Below are positions 9,787 through 19,027 of a stretch of DNA of 64,000 nt, piece by piece. Made by a program: the position numbers and the translations under genes. Under the pieces are notes generated by a model that was not told where the DNA came from, did no database searches, and saw only the letters and a program-made list of their open reading frames with translations. Each line of letters opens with the position of its first letter. The first letter of the stretch is position 1. Origin of the DNA: Streptomyces peucetius. Lineage in GTDB: Bacteria > Actinomycetota > Actinomycetes > Streptomycetales > Streptomycetaceae. The stretch spans positions 5,394,001-5,458,000 of the forward strand of contig NZ_CP107567.1 in NCBI RefSeq assembly GCF_025854275.1, written 5' to 3'.

Positions 9787-10866
9787 ATGTTCGAGGCGGT
9801 CGAGGAACTGATCGGCGAGCACGCCGATCTCGAGAAGAAGCTCGCCGACCCGTCGGTCCACGCCGACCAGGCGAACGCGCGCAAACTCAACAAGCGCTAC
9901 GCCGAGCTCACCCCGATCGTCGGCACGTACCGCTCCTGGAAGCAGACCGGTGACGACATCGTCACGGCACGTGAATTCGCCGCCGACGACCCGGACTTCG
10001 CCGCCGAGGTGAAGGAGCTGGAGAAGGAGCGCGAGGAGCTCACCGAGAAGCTGCGGCTGCTGCTCGTCCCGCGCGACCCCAGCGACGACAAGGACGTCAT
10101 CCTCGAGGTCAAGGCCGGTGCGGGCGGCGACGAGTCCGCCCTGTTCGCCGGCGACCTGCTGCGGATGTATCTGCGCTACGCGGAGCGCGTCGGCTGGAAG
10201 ACCGAGATCATCGACGCGACCGAGTCCGAGCTCGGCGGCTACAAGGACGTCCAGGTCGCGGTCAAGACCAAGGGCGGCCAGGGCGCGACCGAGCCCGGCC
10301 AGGGCGTCTGGGCGCGGCTGAAGTACGAGGGCGGCGTGCACCGCGTGCAGCGCGTGCCCGCCACCGAGTCCCAGGGCCGTATCCACACCTCCGCGGCCGG
10401 TGTGCTCGTCACGCCGGAGGCCGAGGAGATCGACGTCGAGATCCACGCCAACGACCTGCGCGTGGACGTCTACCGCTCGTCCGGCCCCGGCGGCCAGTCC
10501 GTCAACACCACCGACTCCGCGGTCCGCATCACCCACCTCCCGACCGGTATCGTCGCCTCCTGCCAGAACGAGAAGAGCCAGCTCCAGAACAAGGAGCAGG
10601 CCATGCGTATCCTGCGCTCCAGGCTGCTCGCCGCGGCCCAGGAGGAGGCCGAGTCCAAGGCCGCGGACGCCCGCCGCAGCCAGGTACGCACGGTCGACCG
10701 GTCGGAGAAGATCCGTACGTACAACTTCCCTGAAAACCGGATCTCGGACCACCGGGTCGGTTTCAAGGCGTACAACTTGGACCAGGTGCTCGACGGAGAC
10801 CTGGACGCAGTGATCCAGGCGTGCGTCGACGCGGACTCCGCCGCCAAACTCGCGGCCGCGCAGTAG
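9787..10866 (+). CDS. prfA: Peptide chain release factor 1
   Basis: Recognises UAA and UAG and triggers peptidyl-tRNA hydrolysis. The 359-residue length is normal. The codon-reading PAT tripeptide is at 191-193 ([15 protein letters not shown]), which marks RF1 rather than RF2. The catalytic GGQ is at 235-237 in [15 protein letters not shown]. prmC, encoding the methylase that modifies the GGQ glutamine, lies 54 nt downstream, the usual arrangement. Confidence 0.97.
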   Translation: MFEAVEELIGEHADLEKKLADPSVHADQANARKLNKRYAELTPIVGTYRSWKQTGDDIVTAREFAADDPDFAAEVKELEKEREELTEKLRLLLVPRDPSDDKDVILEVKAGAGGDESALFAGDLLRMYLRYAERVGWKTEIIDATESELGGYKDVQVAVKTKGGQGATEPGQGVWARLKYEGGVHRVQRVPATESQGRIHTSAAGVLVTPEAEEIDVEIHANDLRVDVYRSSGPGGQSVNTTDSAVRITHLPTGIVASCQNEKSQLQNKEQAMRILRSRLLAAAQEEAESKAADARRSQVRTVDRSEKIRTYNFPENRISDHRVGFKAYNLDQVLDGDLDAVIQACVDADSAAKLAAAQ

Positions 10867-10920
10867 AGCGCGACGGGTAGTGCCAACGGTCCGCACGAGC
10901 GTCACAGGAAGGGTAGGCGC

Positions 10921-11766
10921 GTGAACCTGCTGCTTGCCGAGGTGGCCCAGGCCACCCAGCGGCTGGCCGACGCCGGCGTGCCGTCTCCGCGGTTCGACGC
11001 GGAGGAGCTCGCCGCGTTCGTGCACGGTGTGAAGCGGGGAGAGCTCCACAACGTCAAGGACGCGGACTTCGACGCCCGCTACTGGGAGGCCGTCGCCCGC
11101 CGCGAGGCCCGCGAACCGCTCCAGCACATCACCGGCCGTGCCTTCTTCCGCTATCTGGAACTGCAGGTCGGCCCCGGCGTCTTCGTCCCACGCCCCGAGA
11201 CCGAGTCGGTCGTGGGCTGGGCGATAGAGGCCGTCCGCGCCATGGACGTCGTCGAGCCTCTCATCGTGGACCTGTGCTCCGGCTCGGGCGCCATCGCGCT
11301 CGCCATGGCCCAGGAGGTCCCGCGCTCGCGCGTGCACGCCGTGGAGCTGTCCGAGGACGCCCTGAAGTGGACCCGGAAGAACGCCGAGGGCTCCAGGGTC
11401 GCCGTCCACCAGGGCGACGCCCTGACAGCGCTGCCCGAGCTCGACGGCCAGGTCGACCTGGTCATCTCCAACCCGCCGTACATCCCGCTCACCGAATGGG
11501 AGTACGTCGCACCCGAGGCCCGCGACCACGACCCGCAGATGGCCCTGTTCTCCGGCGAGGACGGCCTGGACACCATCCGCGGGCTCGAACGCACCGCGCA
11601 CCGGCTGCTGAGGCCCGGCGGTCTCGTCGTCATCGAGCACGCCGACACCCAGGGCGGCCAGGTGCCGTGGATCTTCAACGAGGAATCCGGCTGGGCCGAC
11701 GCCGCCGACCACCCCGACCTGAACAAGCGGCCGCGGTTCGCCACCGCCCGCAAGGCCATGCCATGA
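10921..11766 (+). CDS. prmC: Release factor glutamine methyltransferase
   Basis: A 281-residue SAM-dependent methyltransferase, also called HemK, that methylates the glutamine of the GGQ motif in release factors. It has an N-terminal helical substrate-binding domain and a Rossmann core with DLCSGSGAIALAMA (SAM loop) and the N5-glutamine signature SNPPYIPL (NPPY at 184-187). The GTG at 10921 is preceded by GGAAGGGTAGG. Its stop codon overlaps the start of a 14-codon ORF that leads straight into the Sua5 gene. Confidence 0.95.
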   Translation: MNLLLAEVAQATQRLADAGVPSPRFDAEELAAFVHGVKRGELHNVKDADFDARYWEAVARREAREPLQHITGRAFFRYLELQVGPGVFVPRPETESVVGWAIEAVRAMDVVEPLIVDLCSGSGAIALAMAQEVPRSRVHAVELSEDALKWTRKNAEGSRVAVHQGDALTALPELDGQVDLVISNPPYIPLTEWEYVAPEARDHDPQMALFSGEDGLDTIRGLERTAHRLLRPGGLVVIEHADTQGGQVPWIFNEESGWADAADHPDLNKRPRFATARKAMP

Positions 11767-11807
11767 CCAAGCACCTGACGAAGCACGTGTACGAGGAGGC
11801 CCGCTGA
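11763..11807 (+). CDS. Possible 14-residue bridging peptide between prmC and the Sua5 gene
   Basis: ATG overlaps the prmC stop as ATGA, and the TGA stop overlaps the next gene's ATG as TGATG. The peptide would read MTKHLTKHVYEEAR. An internal GAGGAGG serves as the ribosome-binding site of the following gene. It may be a coupling ORF that carries ribosomes across the gap, or chance. No homology is recognised. Confidence 0.3.
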   Translation: MTKHLTKHVYEEAR

Positions 11808-12454
11808 TGGCTCGGCGATACGACTGCAACGACGCTACGGATCGCACCACCGGCCTGCGCGAGGCCGCGTCGGCCGTCCGCCGCGGCGAGCTCGTCGTGC
11901 TGCCCACCGACACGGTGTACGGGATCGGCGCCGACGCCTTCACCGCCGAGGCCGTCGCCGATCTGCTCGACGCCAAGGGGCGCGGCCGCAACATGCCCAC
12001 CCCCGTCCTCATCGGCTCCCCGAACACCCTGCACGGGCTCGTCACCAACTTCTCCGAGCAGGCCTGGGAGCTCGTCGACGCCTTCTGGCCCGGCGCGCTG
12101 ACGCTGGTCGCCAAGCACCAGCCGTCGCTGCAGTGGGACCTCGGTGACACCCGCGGCACCGTCGCCATCCGGATGCCGCTGCACCCCGTGGCGATCGAAC
12201 TCCTCACCGAGGTCGGCCCGATGGCCGTCTCCAGCGCCAACCTCACGGGACACCCCTCGCCCGAGGACTGCGACGCCGCGCAGGAGATGCTCGGCGACTC
12301 CGTCTCCGTCTACCTCGACGGCGGTCCGACGCCGGGCATCGTGCCGTCGTCGATCGTCGACGTCACGGGCAAGGTCCCGGTCCTGCTGCGGGAGGGAGCC
12401 CTCTCCGCGGACGAGCTGCGCAAGGTGGTACCAGACCTCGAGGTGGCCAATTGA
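11807..12454 (+). CDS. L-threonylcarbamoyladenylate synthase, Sua5/YrdC/YciO family
   Basis: A 215-residue YrdC-fold protein that makes threonylcarbamoyl-AMP from threonine, bicarbonate and ATP for the t6A37 modification of ANN-decoding tRNAs. Seen: VVLPTDTVYGIGADAF (substrate pocket), KGRGRNMPTPVLIGS, TVAIRMPLHP and VSSANLTGHPSP, then the typical TPSIVDVT-like SSIVDVTGKVPVLLREG. It starts with ATG overlapping the stop of the small upstream ORF. The phosphatase-like gene begins with TTG overlapping its stop, so prmC, this gene and the next are translationally coupled. Confidence 0.9.
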   Translation: MARRYDCNDATDRTTGLREAASAVRRGELVVLPTDTVYGIGADAFTAEAVADLLDAKGRGRNMPTPVLIGSPNTLHGLVTNFSEQAWELVDAFWPGALTLVAKHQPSLQWDLGDTRGTVAIRMPLHPVAIELLTEVGPMAVSSANLTGHPSPEDCDAAQEMLGDSVSVYLDGGPTPGIVPSSIVDVTGKVPVLLREGALSADELRKVVPDLEVAN

Positions 12455-13107
12455 CCGCCCCGCAGGGGCGTGGCATAGCGGAAACCAGCAGTACGGGCAG
12501 TACGGCGTCGACCTTCCGCATCCTCCACGTCAGCACCGGCAACGTCTGCCGCTCGCCCATCACCGAGCGGCTGACCCGCCATGCCCTGAGCGACCGCCTC
12601 GGCGATCCCCTCACGGGCGGCCTGATCGTGGAGAGCGCCGGCACCTGGGGTCACGAGGGCGCCCCGATGGAGGCCAACGCCGAGATCGTCCTCGCGGACT
12701 TCGGCGCGGACGCGAGCGGGTTCGTGGGGCGGGAGCTCCTCGACGAGCACGTCATCCGCGCGGACCTGGTCCTCACGGCGACCCGTGATCACCGGGCGCA
12801 GGTCATCTCCATGGGCCACTCGGCGGGCCTGCGGACCTTCACGCTCAAGGAGTTCACCCGCCTCGTGCGGGCCATAGACCCGGCGACCCTTCCCGACCCC
12901 CGGGAGGAGGGCGTCGTCGAACGTGCGCGCGCGCTGGTGCGGGCGGCGGCGGCTCTACGCGGGTGGCTCCTGGCGCCGAGCCCCGACGCGGACGAGGTCT
13001 TCGACCCGTACGGGGCGCCGATCACCTTCTTCCGCTCGATCGGCGACGAGATCCACCAGGCGCTGGACCCGGTCGTCACGGCACTGACGGGTGTGCGGTC
13101 GGGGTAG
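12451..13107 (+). CDS. Low-molecular-weight protein-tyrosine-phosphatase homologue lacking the catalytic Cys
   Basis: A 218-residue protein with the LMW-PTP/arsenate-reductase fold. The phosphate-binding loop reads HVSTGNVCRSP, where functional enzymes have CxGNxCRSP: the first Cys, the nucleophile, is Ser at position 28 (codon AGC), while C33, R34 and S35 are kept. The C-terminal general-acid region is present as VFDPYGAPITFF. With Cys replaced by Ser a normal phosphocysteine intermediate cannot form, so it may bind phosphotyrosine or another phosphate ligand without turnover. The 22-residue N-terminal extension is Ser/Thr-rich. TTG start overlaps the preceding stop (TTGA). Automated annotation would call it an active phosphatase. 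Confidence 0.8.
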   Translation: MTAPQGRGIAETSSTGSTASTFRILHVSTGNVCRSPITERLTRHALSDRLGDPLTGGLIVESAGTWGHEGAPMEANAEIVLADFGADASGFVGRELLDEHVIRADLVLTATRDHRAQVISMGHSAGLRTFTLKEFTRLVRAIDPATLPDPREEGVVERARALVRAAAALRGWLLAPSPDADEVFDPYGAPITFFRSIGDEIHQALDPVVTALTGVRSG

Positions 13108-13126
13108 GGCTTCTTCCCTCACCCTG

Positions 13127-13326
13127 CCCCTTCCCGAAACCGGGTGCTCCGCCCCCGGCCCCCGTCCCGCCCTTCGGGCGGTGCGCGGGGCTGCGCCCCC
13201 AGCCCCCGTACCGCGCGTCGCGCGCTGGCCTCAAACGCCCGCCGGGCTGATTTCGCTCCGCGGAATCCAGCCTCGCCGGCGTTTGAGGCGCGGGGTCCGG
13301 GGCGGAGCCCCGGGTTCGGGAAGGGG
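13127..13326. repeat. Long GC-rich inverted-repeat element, copy 1
   Basis: A 200-bp palindromic element in the 411-nt gap before glyA. The outer arms (13127-13155 and 13299-13326) match at about 27 of 29 positions. Inner arms begin CCTCAAACGCC at 13229 and end GGCGTTTGAGG at 13288. Between them are small hairpins such as CCGCCC-TTC-GGGCGG near 13166. A related element sits at 51274-51528. No ORF is supported inside it. It may terminate transcription, fold as a structured RNA, or be a non-autonomous mobile repeat. Confidence 0.75.
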
Positions 13327-13518
13327 CGGGTGGGGGAGCGGCCCCGCGCAGCGGTCACCTCCGCCCCGACGGCCCGCCCCCCCGCCGCGGTCATCCACCC
13401 CCGACGGCCCGGTCCCGGAACGCCGCTCCGACGCCCCCGTCCGCGCATACACCGCGCGCCCCACCCCGCCCGGTCCTACATTGGAGTGGCCGCACAGGCC
13501 CGAGGACCCGGAGCCGTC
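13327..13518 (+). other. Remainder of the gap upstream of glyA
   Basis: C-rich, no ORF with coding character. TACATT at 13482-13487 is a possible -10 for glyA, but no good -35 or strong ribosome-binding site is visible (only GGAGCC before the start). Confidence 0.3.
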
Positions 13519-14784
13519 ATGTCCGTCACACGTGAAGCGCCCGCCCACCGCGTCGCCCCCGCCGCCTCGCTCGACGCGCTGCGCCGCCAGGACCCCCAGA
13601 TCGCGGACATCCTCTTCGGTGAGGCACAGCGTCAGTCCACCACGCTCCAGCTCATCGCCGCGGAGAACTTCACCTCGCCCGCGGTCCTCGCCGCCCTCGG
13701 CTCGCCGCTCGCCAACAAGTACGCGGAGGGCTATCCCGGCGCCCGCCACCACGGCGGCTGCGAGCTCGTCGATGCCGCCGAGCGCATCGCGATCGAGCGT
13801 GCCACCGCGCTCTTCGGCGCCGACCACGCCAACGTGCAGCCCCACTCCGGCTCCTCGGCCGTGCTCGCGGCGTACGCGGCCCTGCTGCGGCCCGGCGACA
13901 CCGTGCTCGCCATGGGGCTCCCGTACGGCGGGCACCTCACCCACGGCTCGCCCGCGAACTTCTCCGGCCGCTGGTTCGACTTCGTCGCCTACGGCGTGGA
14001 CGCCGAGACCGGGCTGATCGACTACGACCAGGTACGCCTTCTGGCCCACCGGCACCGGCCGAAGGCGATCGTCTGCGGCTCGATCTCGTACCCCCGCCAC
14101 TTGGACTACGAGCAGTTCCGGGACATCGCGGACGAGGTCGGGGCCTATCTGATCGCCGACGCCGCGCACCCGATCGGCCTGGTCGCCGGCGGCGCCGCGC
14201 CGAACCCGGTGCCGTACGCGGATGTGGTGTGCGCCACGACGCACAAGGTGCTGCGAGGGCCGCGCGGCGGGATGATCCTGTGCGGCTCGGAGCTGGCGGA
14301 GCGTATCGACCGGGCCGTCTTCCCGTTCACGCAGGGCGGCGCCCAGATGCACACGATCGCGGCGAAGGCCGTCGCCTTCGGCGAGGCGGCGACGCCGGCG
14401 TTCACCGCCTACGCGCACCAGGTGGTCGCCAACGCGCGGGAGCTGGCGGCGGCGCTCGCCGAGGAGGGTTTCGCGGTGCTGACGGACGGCACGGACACCC
14501 ACATCATCGGCGCGGACCCGGCACCGCTGGGCGTCGAGGGAAAGGCGGCCCGCGGCCGTCTCGCCGCGGCGGGCATCGTGCTCGACACCTGTGCGCTGCC
14601 GTACGGGGACGGCCGTGGCATCCGGCTGGGTACCGCCGCGGTCACCACGCAGGGCATGGGCCGCCCGCAGATGGGCCGGATCGCGGCCCTGTTCACGGCG
14701 GCGCTGCGGGACGGGCGAGCGGCGCGCGACATCCGTGAGAAGGTGCAGGAGCTCGTCGCGGGACATCCGCCGTTTCCCGGGTAG
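13519..14784 (+). CDS. glyA: Serine hydroxymethyltransferase
   Basis: A PLP enzyme of 421 residues that interconverts serine and glycine while charging tetrahydrofolate with a one-carbon unit. Seen: QLIAAENFTSPAV, NKYAEGYPGARHHGG, VNxQPHSGS-like VQPHSGSSAVLAAY, DAAHPIGLVAGG and the PLP lysine K243 in TTHKVLRGPRGGM. The frame runs open upstream into the repeat element, but ATG at 13519 gives the family length. Several Streptomyces genomes carry more than one glyA; whether this is the main copy cannot be judged here. Confidence 0.93.
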   Translation: MSVTREAPAHRVAPAASLDALRRQDPQIADILFGEAQRQSTTLQLIAAENFTSPAVLAALGSPLANKYAEGYPGARHHGGCELVDAAERIAIERATALFGADHANVQPHSGSSAVLAAYAALLRPGDTVLAMGLPYGGHLTHGSPANFSGRWFDFVAYGVDAETGLIDYDQVRLLAHRHRPKAIVCGSISYPRHLDYEQFRDIADEVGAYLIADAAHPIGLVAGGAAPNPVPYADVVCATTHKVLRGPRGGMILCGSELAERIDRAVFPFTQGGAQMHTIAAKAVAFGEAATPAFTAYAHQVVANARELAAALAEEGFAVLTDGTDTHIIGADPAPLGVEGKAARGRLAAAGIVLDTCALPYGDGRGIRLGTAAVTTQGMGRPQMGRIAALFTAALRDGRAARDIREKVQELVAGHPPFPG

Positions 14785-14901
14785 CCGCACAGTTGTGCCG
14801 TAGCTGTGCAACCATCGCGGGCCGCCGGATGTCCTCAATCATGTGGCCACCACAGCTAAGGTGTGGGGCTGAGATGGCCAGCGATTCCTGTGGGGCAGCC
14901 C

Positions 14902-16233
14902 GTGCGTGATTACCTGCTGACGCTATGTGTCACGGCCGCGGTGACGTATCTGCTCACCGGTCCGGTGAGGAAGTTCGCCATCGCGAGCGGTGCGATGCCG
15001 GAGATCCGCGCCCGCGACGTGCACCGCGAACCGACGCCGAGGCTCGGCGGGATCGCGATGTTCTTCGGTCTGTGCGCCGGTCTGCTGGTCGCCGACCATC
15101 TTGAGAACCTGAACAGCGTCTTCGAGTTGTCGAACGAACCGAGGGCCCTGCTCTCCGGCGCCGCCCTGATCTGGATCATCGGTGTCCTGGACGACAAGTT
15201 CGAGATCGACGCCCTGATCAAGCTGGGCGGCCAGATGATCGCCGCCGGCGTCATGGTCGTCCAGGGCCTGACGATCCTGTGGATCCCGGTGCCGGGTGTC
15301 GGGACCGTCTCACTGACGAGCTGGCAGGGGACCCTGCTCACGGTCGCCCTGGTCGTCATCACCATCAACGCGGTCAACTTCGTCGACGGCCTGGACGGTC
15401 TCGCGGCCGGCATGGTCTGCATCGCCGCTGCGGCGTTCTTCATCTACGCGTACCGGATCTGGGTCAGCTACGGCATCGAGGCCGCGGCCCCGGCCAGCTT
15501 GTTCACCGCGATCCTGATGGGCATGTGTCTGGGCTTCCTGCCCCACAACATGCATCCCGCGCGGATCTTCATGGGCGACTCGGGTTCGATGCTCATCGGC
15601 CTGGTGCTCGCCGCGGCGGCGATCTCGGTGACGGGTCAGGTCGACATGGACGCGCTGCGGCTCTACGAGGGGGGTGCCCGCGAGGCGACGCACGCGGCGC
15701 TGCCGGTCTTCATCCCGCTGCTGCTGCCGCTCACGATCATCGCCATCCCGGTCGCGGACCTGCTGCTGGCGATCGTCCGCCGCACCTGGAAGGGCCAGTC
15801 GCCGTTCGCCGCGGACCGCGGTCATCTGCACCACCGGCTCCTGGAGATCGGGCACTCCCACAGCCGGGCCGTGCTGATCATGTACTTCTGGTCGGCGCTG
15901 ATCGCCTTCGGCGTCGTGGCGTACTCGGTGCACTCGGTGATCTGGATCGTGCTCCTGGTCGTCGGTCTGAGCGCGGTCGGCCTCGTGCTCCTGCTCCTCC
16001 CGCGCTTCACTCCCCGCGCCCCCGGCTGGGCGGAGAGCTTCGTCCCGCCCCGCTATCGCCGCAGCCGCCGGGCCCGGCAGGCGGCCGCGGCCGAGCAGCC
16101 CGAGCCGGCGGTGTCCGGCACCGAGGAGCCGCGCGTGCCGGTCGGGGTGGGCGTCAGCGGTGTCAACGGCGCGACGGCCGTCGGATCGCGCTCCCGCTTC
16201 CCGGTCAGGGACCGCGCGGGCTCCAGCCGCTGA
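14902..16233 (+). CDS. WecA/TagO-type undecaprenyl-phosphate glycosyl-1-phosphate transferase
   Basis: A polytopic membrane enzyme (about 10-11 segments, 443 residues) that transfers a sugar-1-phosphate, usually GlcNAc-1-P, from a UDP-sugar to undecaprenyl phosphate, starting cell-wall glycopolymer synthesis. Family motifs: EPTPRLGGIAMF, VLDDKFEID, NFVDGLDGLAAG, MGDSGSM and the HIDDE-like RGHLHHRLLEIGHSH. The last about 60 residues are a cytoplasmic Arg/Ala/Glu-rich tail. GTG at 14902 gives the usual VRDYLLTL start; GTGs at 14863 and 14890 are alternatives. Followed by 260 nt without a gene. Confidence 0.87.
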   Translation: MRDYLLTLCVTAAVTYLLTGPVRKFAIASGAMPEIRARDVHREPTPRLGGIAMFFGLCAGLLVADHLENLNSVFELSNEPRALLSGAALIWIIGVLDDKFEIDALIKLGGQMIAAGVMVVQGLTILWIPVPGVGTVSLTSWQGTLLTVALVVITINAVNFVDGLDGLAAGMVCIAAAAFFIYAYRIWVSYGIEAAAPASLFTAILMGMCLGFLPHNMHPARIFMGDSGSMLIGLVLAAAAISVTGQVDMDALRLYEGGAREATHAALPVFIPLLLPLTIIAIPVADLLLAIVRRTWKGQSPFAADRGHLHHRLLEIGHSHSRAVLIMYFWSALIAFGVVAYSVHSVIWIVLLVVGLSAVGLVLLLLPRFTPRAPGWAESFVPPRYRRSRRARQAAAAEQPEPAVSGTEEPRVPVGVGVSGVNGATAVGSRSRFPVRDRAGSSR

Positions 16234-16493
16234 CTGGAACGTTCCGTAACGTAGATCACAAATTGACGCCCGGCAGAGCGCGTGAACCTACGGCACGGGC
16301 CGGATTCGCCCTCGTCGGGATGCGGCCTCGTCGCACGGCGGCGGAGGCCAGTACCTAATGAGCCGTTCGCGCCTGACGATCCCTTACTGATAACTGTGCG
16401 TAATCGCCATGTGTTCTAGGGTGATGAACGTCGAAGCGGCGGGCTCAGACCAAGCCGGCCGTGCATCATTCTGGTTTCCAGAGGGGGAAGTTC
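16234..16493 (+). promoter_or_regulatory. Upstream region of the small secreted protein
   Basis: No gene seen. A perfect 10-bp palindrome GGAACGTTCC lies at 16236-16245. A TAGGGT hexamer at 16417-16422 with TGTGCG 16 nt upstream is a candidate promoter, and GAGGGGGAAG precedes the ATG as a strong ribosome-binding site. Confidence 0.35.
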
Positions 16494-16826
16494 ATGCGCA
16501 AGACAGTAACGACAGCCATAGCCGCAGCAACGATCTTCGGGTCGATGGGCATGCTGGCGCCGACCGCCGTGGCTGCCGCTCCGGCTGAGCGGCAGTCCGT
16601 GACTGCGCGGGCTGCGGACTGCGTCAAGGTTGTCCGCTGGTACAGCAAGCGTTTCGACCGGATGGTCGAGGTGGAGAACAAGTGCTCCCGAAAGGCGTGC
16701 TTCAGTGTGACCGTGGCAGCGCGACGGGACCCGGAGTTCGCGATCGGGGCCAACAAGAAGCAGTCGTTCCGCTACAGCGGGACCCTGTGGACCAAGGGCA
16801 CCGGCATAAAGAACATCGGCTGCTGA
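16494..16826 (+). CDS. Small secreted four-cysteine protein of unknown function
   Basis: A 110-residue protein with a Sec signal peptide (MRKTVTTAIAAATIFGSMGM, ending at a VAAAP-type cleavage site near residue 29). The mature part of about 80 residues is basic and has four cysteines, C43, C64, C69 and C110 (the last residue), consistent with two disulphides. It is rich in aromatic and Lys/Arg residues (VVRWYSKRFDRMVEVENKC). I do not recognise a named family; the size and Cys pattern fit a secreted inhibitor, toxin or colony-surface protein. It is monocistronic: own promoter region and a strong terminator. Confidence 0.8.
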   Translation: MRKTVTTAIAAATIFGSMGMLAPTAVAAAPAERQSVTARAADCVKVVRWYSKRFDRMVEVENKCSRKACFSVTVAARRDPEFAIGANKKQSFRYSGTLWTKGTGIKNIGC

Positions 16827-16836
16827 CACTTCACTA

Positions 16837-16873
16837 ACCTGGGCCCTGACGCTGCGTGCGTCAGGGCCCAGGT
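16837..16873 (+). terminator. Strong terminator after the small secreted protein gene
   Basis: A perfect 16-bp inverted repeat (16837-16852 with 16858-16873) and 5-nt loop begin 11 nt after the stop codon. It isolates the gene from the atp operon. Confidence 0.85.
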
Positions 16874-17185
16874 GTGTCCGGGTGTCAACGTGGCTCAGCC
16901 CTCGGCGCCACCCCTGAGGCTGGTCGACGCGCTGAGAGTGTCCCATTAACAGACATAGCGGTCTGTTGTCGTGCACACACGGGCGCGTTCACTCTCATGT
17001 GTGAGTGTTGGCACACCACTGGGTAAAGACCTCATCAAATAGTTTGTGATACCGTTCACGAGACCCGGAGACAGCGCCGAAGGACCGTAGTGCGACGGTT
17101 CGTTGGCCCCCGAGGCCCATCTCGGGACCGGGCCTACGCTCGTCCATGACGACACCTGCCCCCACCAGTTAGCGGAGATGCCGCC
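16874..17185 (+). promoter_or_regulatory. atp operon upstream region
   Basis: 312 nt without a gene. AACAGAC and GTCTGTT (16948-16954 and 16961-16967) form a 20-bp dyad like a TetR-family operator. Further on, TGTGATACC (GATACC at 17048-17053) in an AT-rich stretch is the best candidate -10 for atpI; no clear -35 is present. Confidence 0.35.
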
Positions 17186-17623
17186 ATGCCGTCCACCGAC
17201 GCACGCACCCTTGTTCATGCCGCCGTACCCACCGCAGCCGCCGGCGCTGTTGCCGCCGTCGTCAGCGGTGTGGTCGCGGGTGGCAAGGGCGCGATCGGGG
17301 CGATCGTGGCCACGCTGGTGGTGATCCTCTTCATGGGTATCGGGCTCTATGTCCTGCAGCGCGTGGCGAAGTCGCTGCCGCAGCTGTTCCAGGCGATGGG
17401 CCTGATGCTCTACACAGCCCAGTTGCTGTTGCTGTTCATCTTTGTTGCGATGTTCAAGAACACGACGTTGTTCCACCCCAAGGCCTTCGCCATCACGCTG
17501 GTCGCGCTGACCCTCGTCTGGATCGGTGCGCAGACCCGCGCACACATGAAGGCCAAGATTCTTTACGTCGAACCCGACTCCTCGACCGGCAGCAAGCCCG
17601 GAAACAAGGGGCAGTCGTCGTGA
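17186..17623 (+). CDS. atpI: AtpI-like membrane protein of the ATP synthase operon
   Basis: A 145-residue protein with about four hydrophobic segments (residues 10-32, 36-56, 70-88 and 96-112). It is the first gene of the operon, the standard place for atpI. AtpI proteins are not part of the enzyme; in other bacteria they help assemble the c-ring or insert subunits. The C-terminus is short and polar. Sequence conservation in this family is low, so the call rests on topology and position. Confidence 0.8.
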   Translation: MPSTDARTLVHAAVPTAAAGAVAAVVSGVVAGGKGAIGAIVATLVVILFMGIGLYVLQRVAKSLPQLFQAMGLMLYTAQLLLLFIFVAMFKNTTLFHPKAFAITLVALTLVWIGAQTRAHMKAKILYVEPDSSTGSKPGNKGQSS

Positions 17624-17848
17624 GGGGTAGGGCCGGTATAAAGGCGCGTTCGGGATCCTGCTATCGTCCGGTGCCAACTGCGGCATCGCGGGCGCGGGCA
17701 TCTGAGCTGACGCCTGCTTATTCGCGAGGCTTGATGCCCCACTGCCGCCCCACCATTCGAAACACCAGTCCAGTGCCGACCCGCGGCTGTGTGCCGCGCC
17801 GACACAACGAGGTTGCCGTACCTATGCGCCACGCTGAAGGAGCCCGCG
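17624..17848 (+). other. atpI-atpB spacer
   Basis: 225 nt with no ORF supported. A TATCGT hexamer near 17662 could be an internal promoter -10, but no clear partner is present. GAAGGAG just before atpB is its ribosome-binding site. Confidence 0.3.
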
Positions 17849-18986
<1,138 letters not shown>

Positions 18987-19027
18987 TCCTCGGACCAGTC
19001 CAGTAGAAACAGACGAAAGGCACTGAT

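Noticed and set aside
9760..12246. An 828-codon minus-strand open frame across prfA, prmC and the Sua5 gene
   Set aside because: Shadow of three firmly identified plus-strand genes.
13144..13518. A 125-residue extension of serine hydroxymethyltransferase through the inverted-repeat element
   Set aside because: Low-complexity translation with no family match; ATG 13519 gives the usual length.
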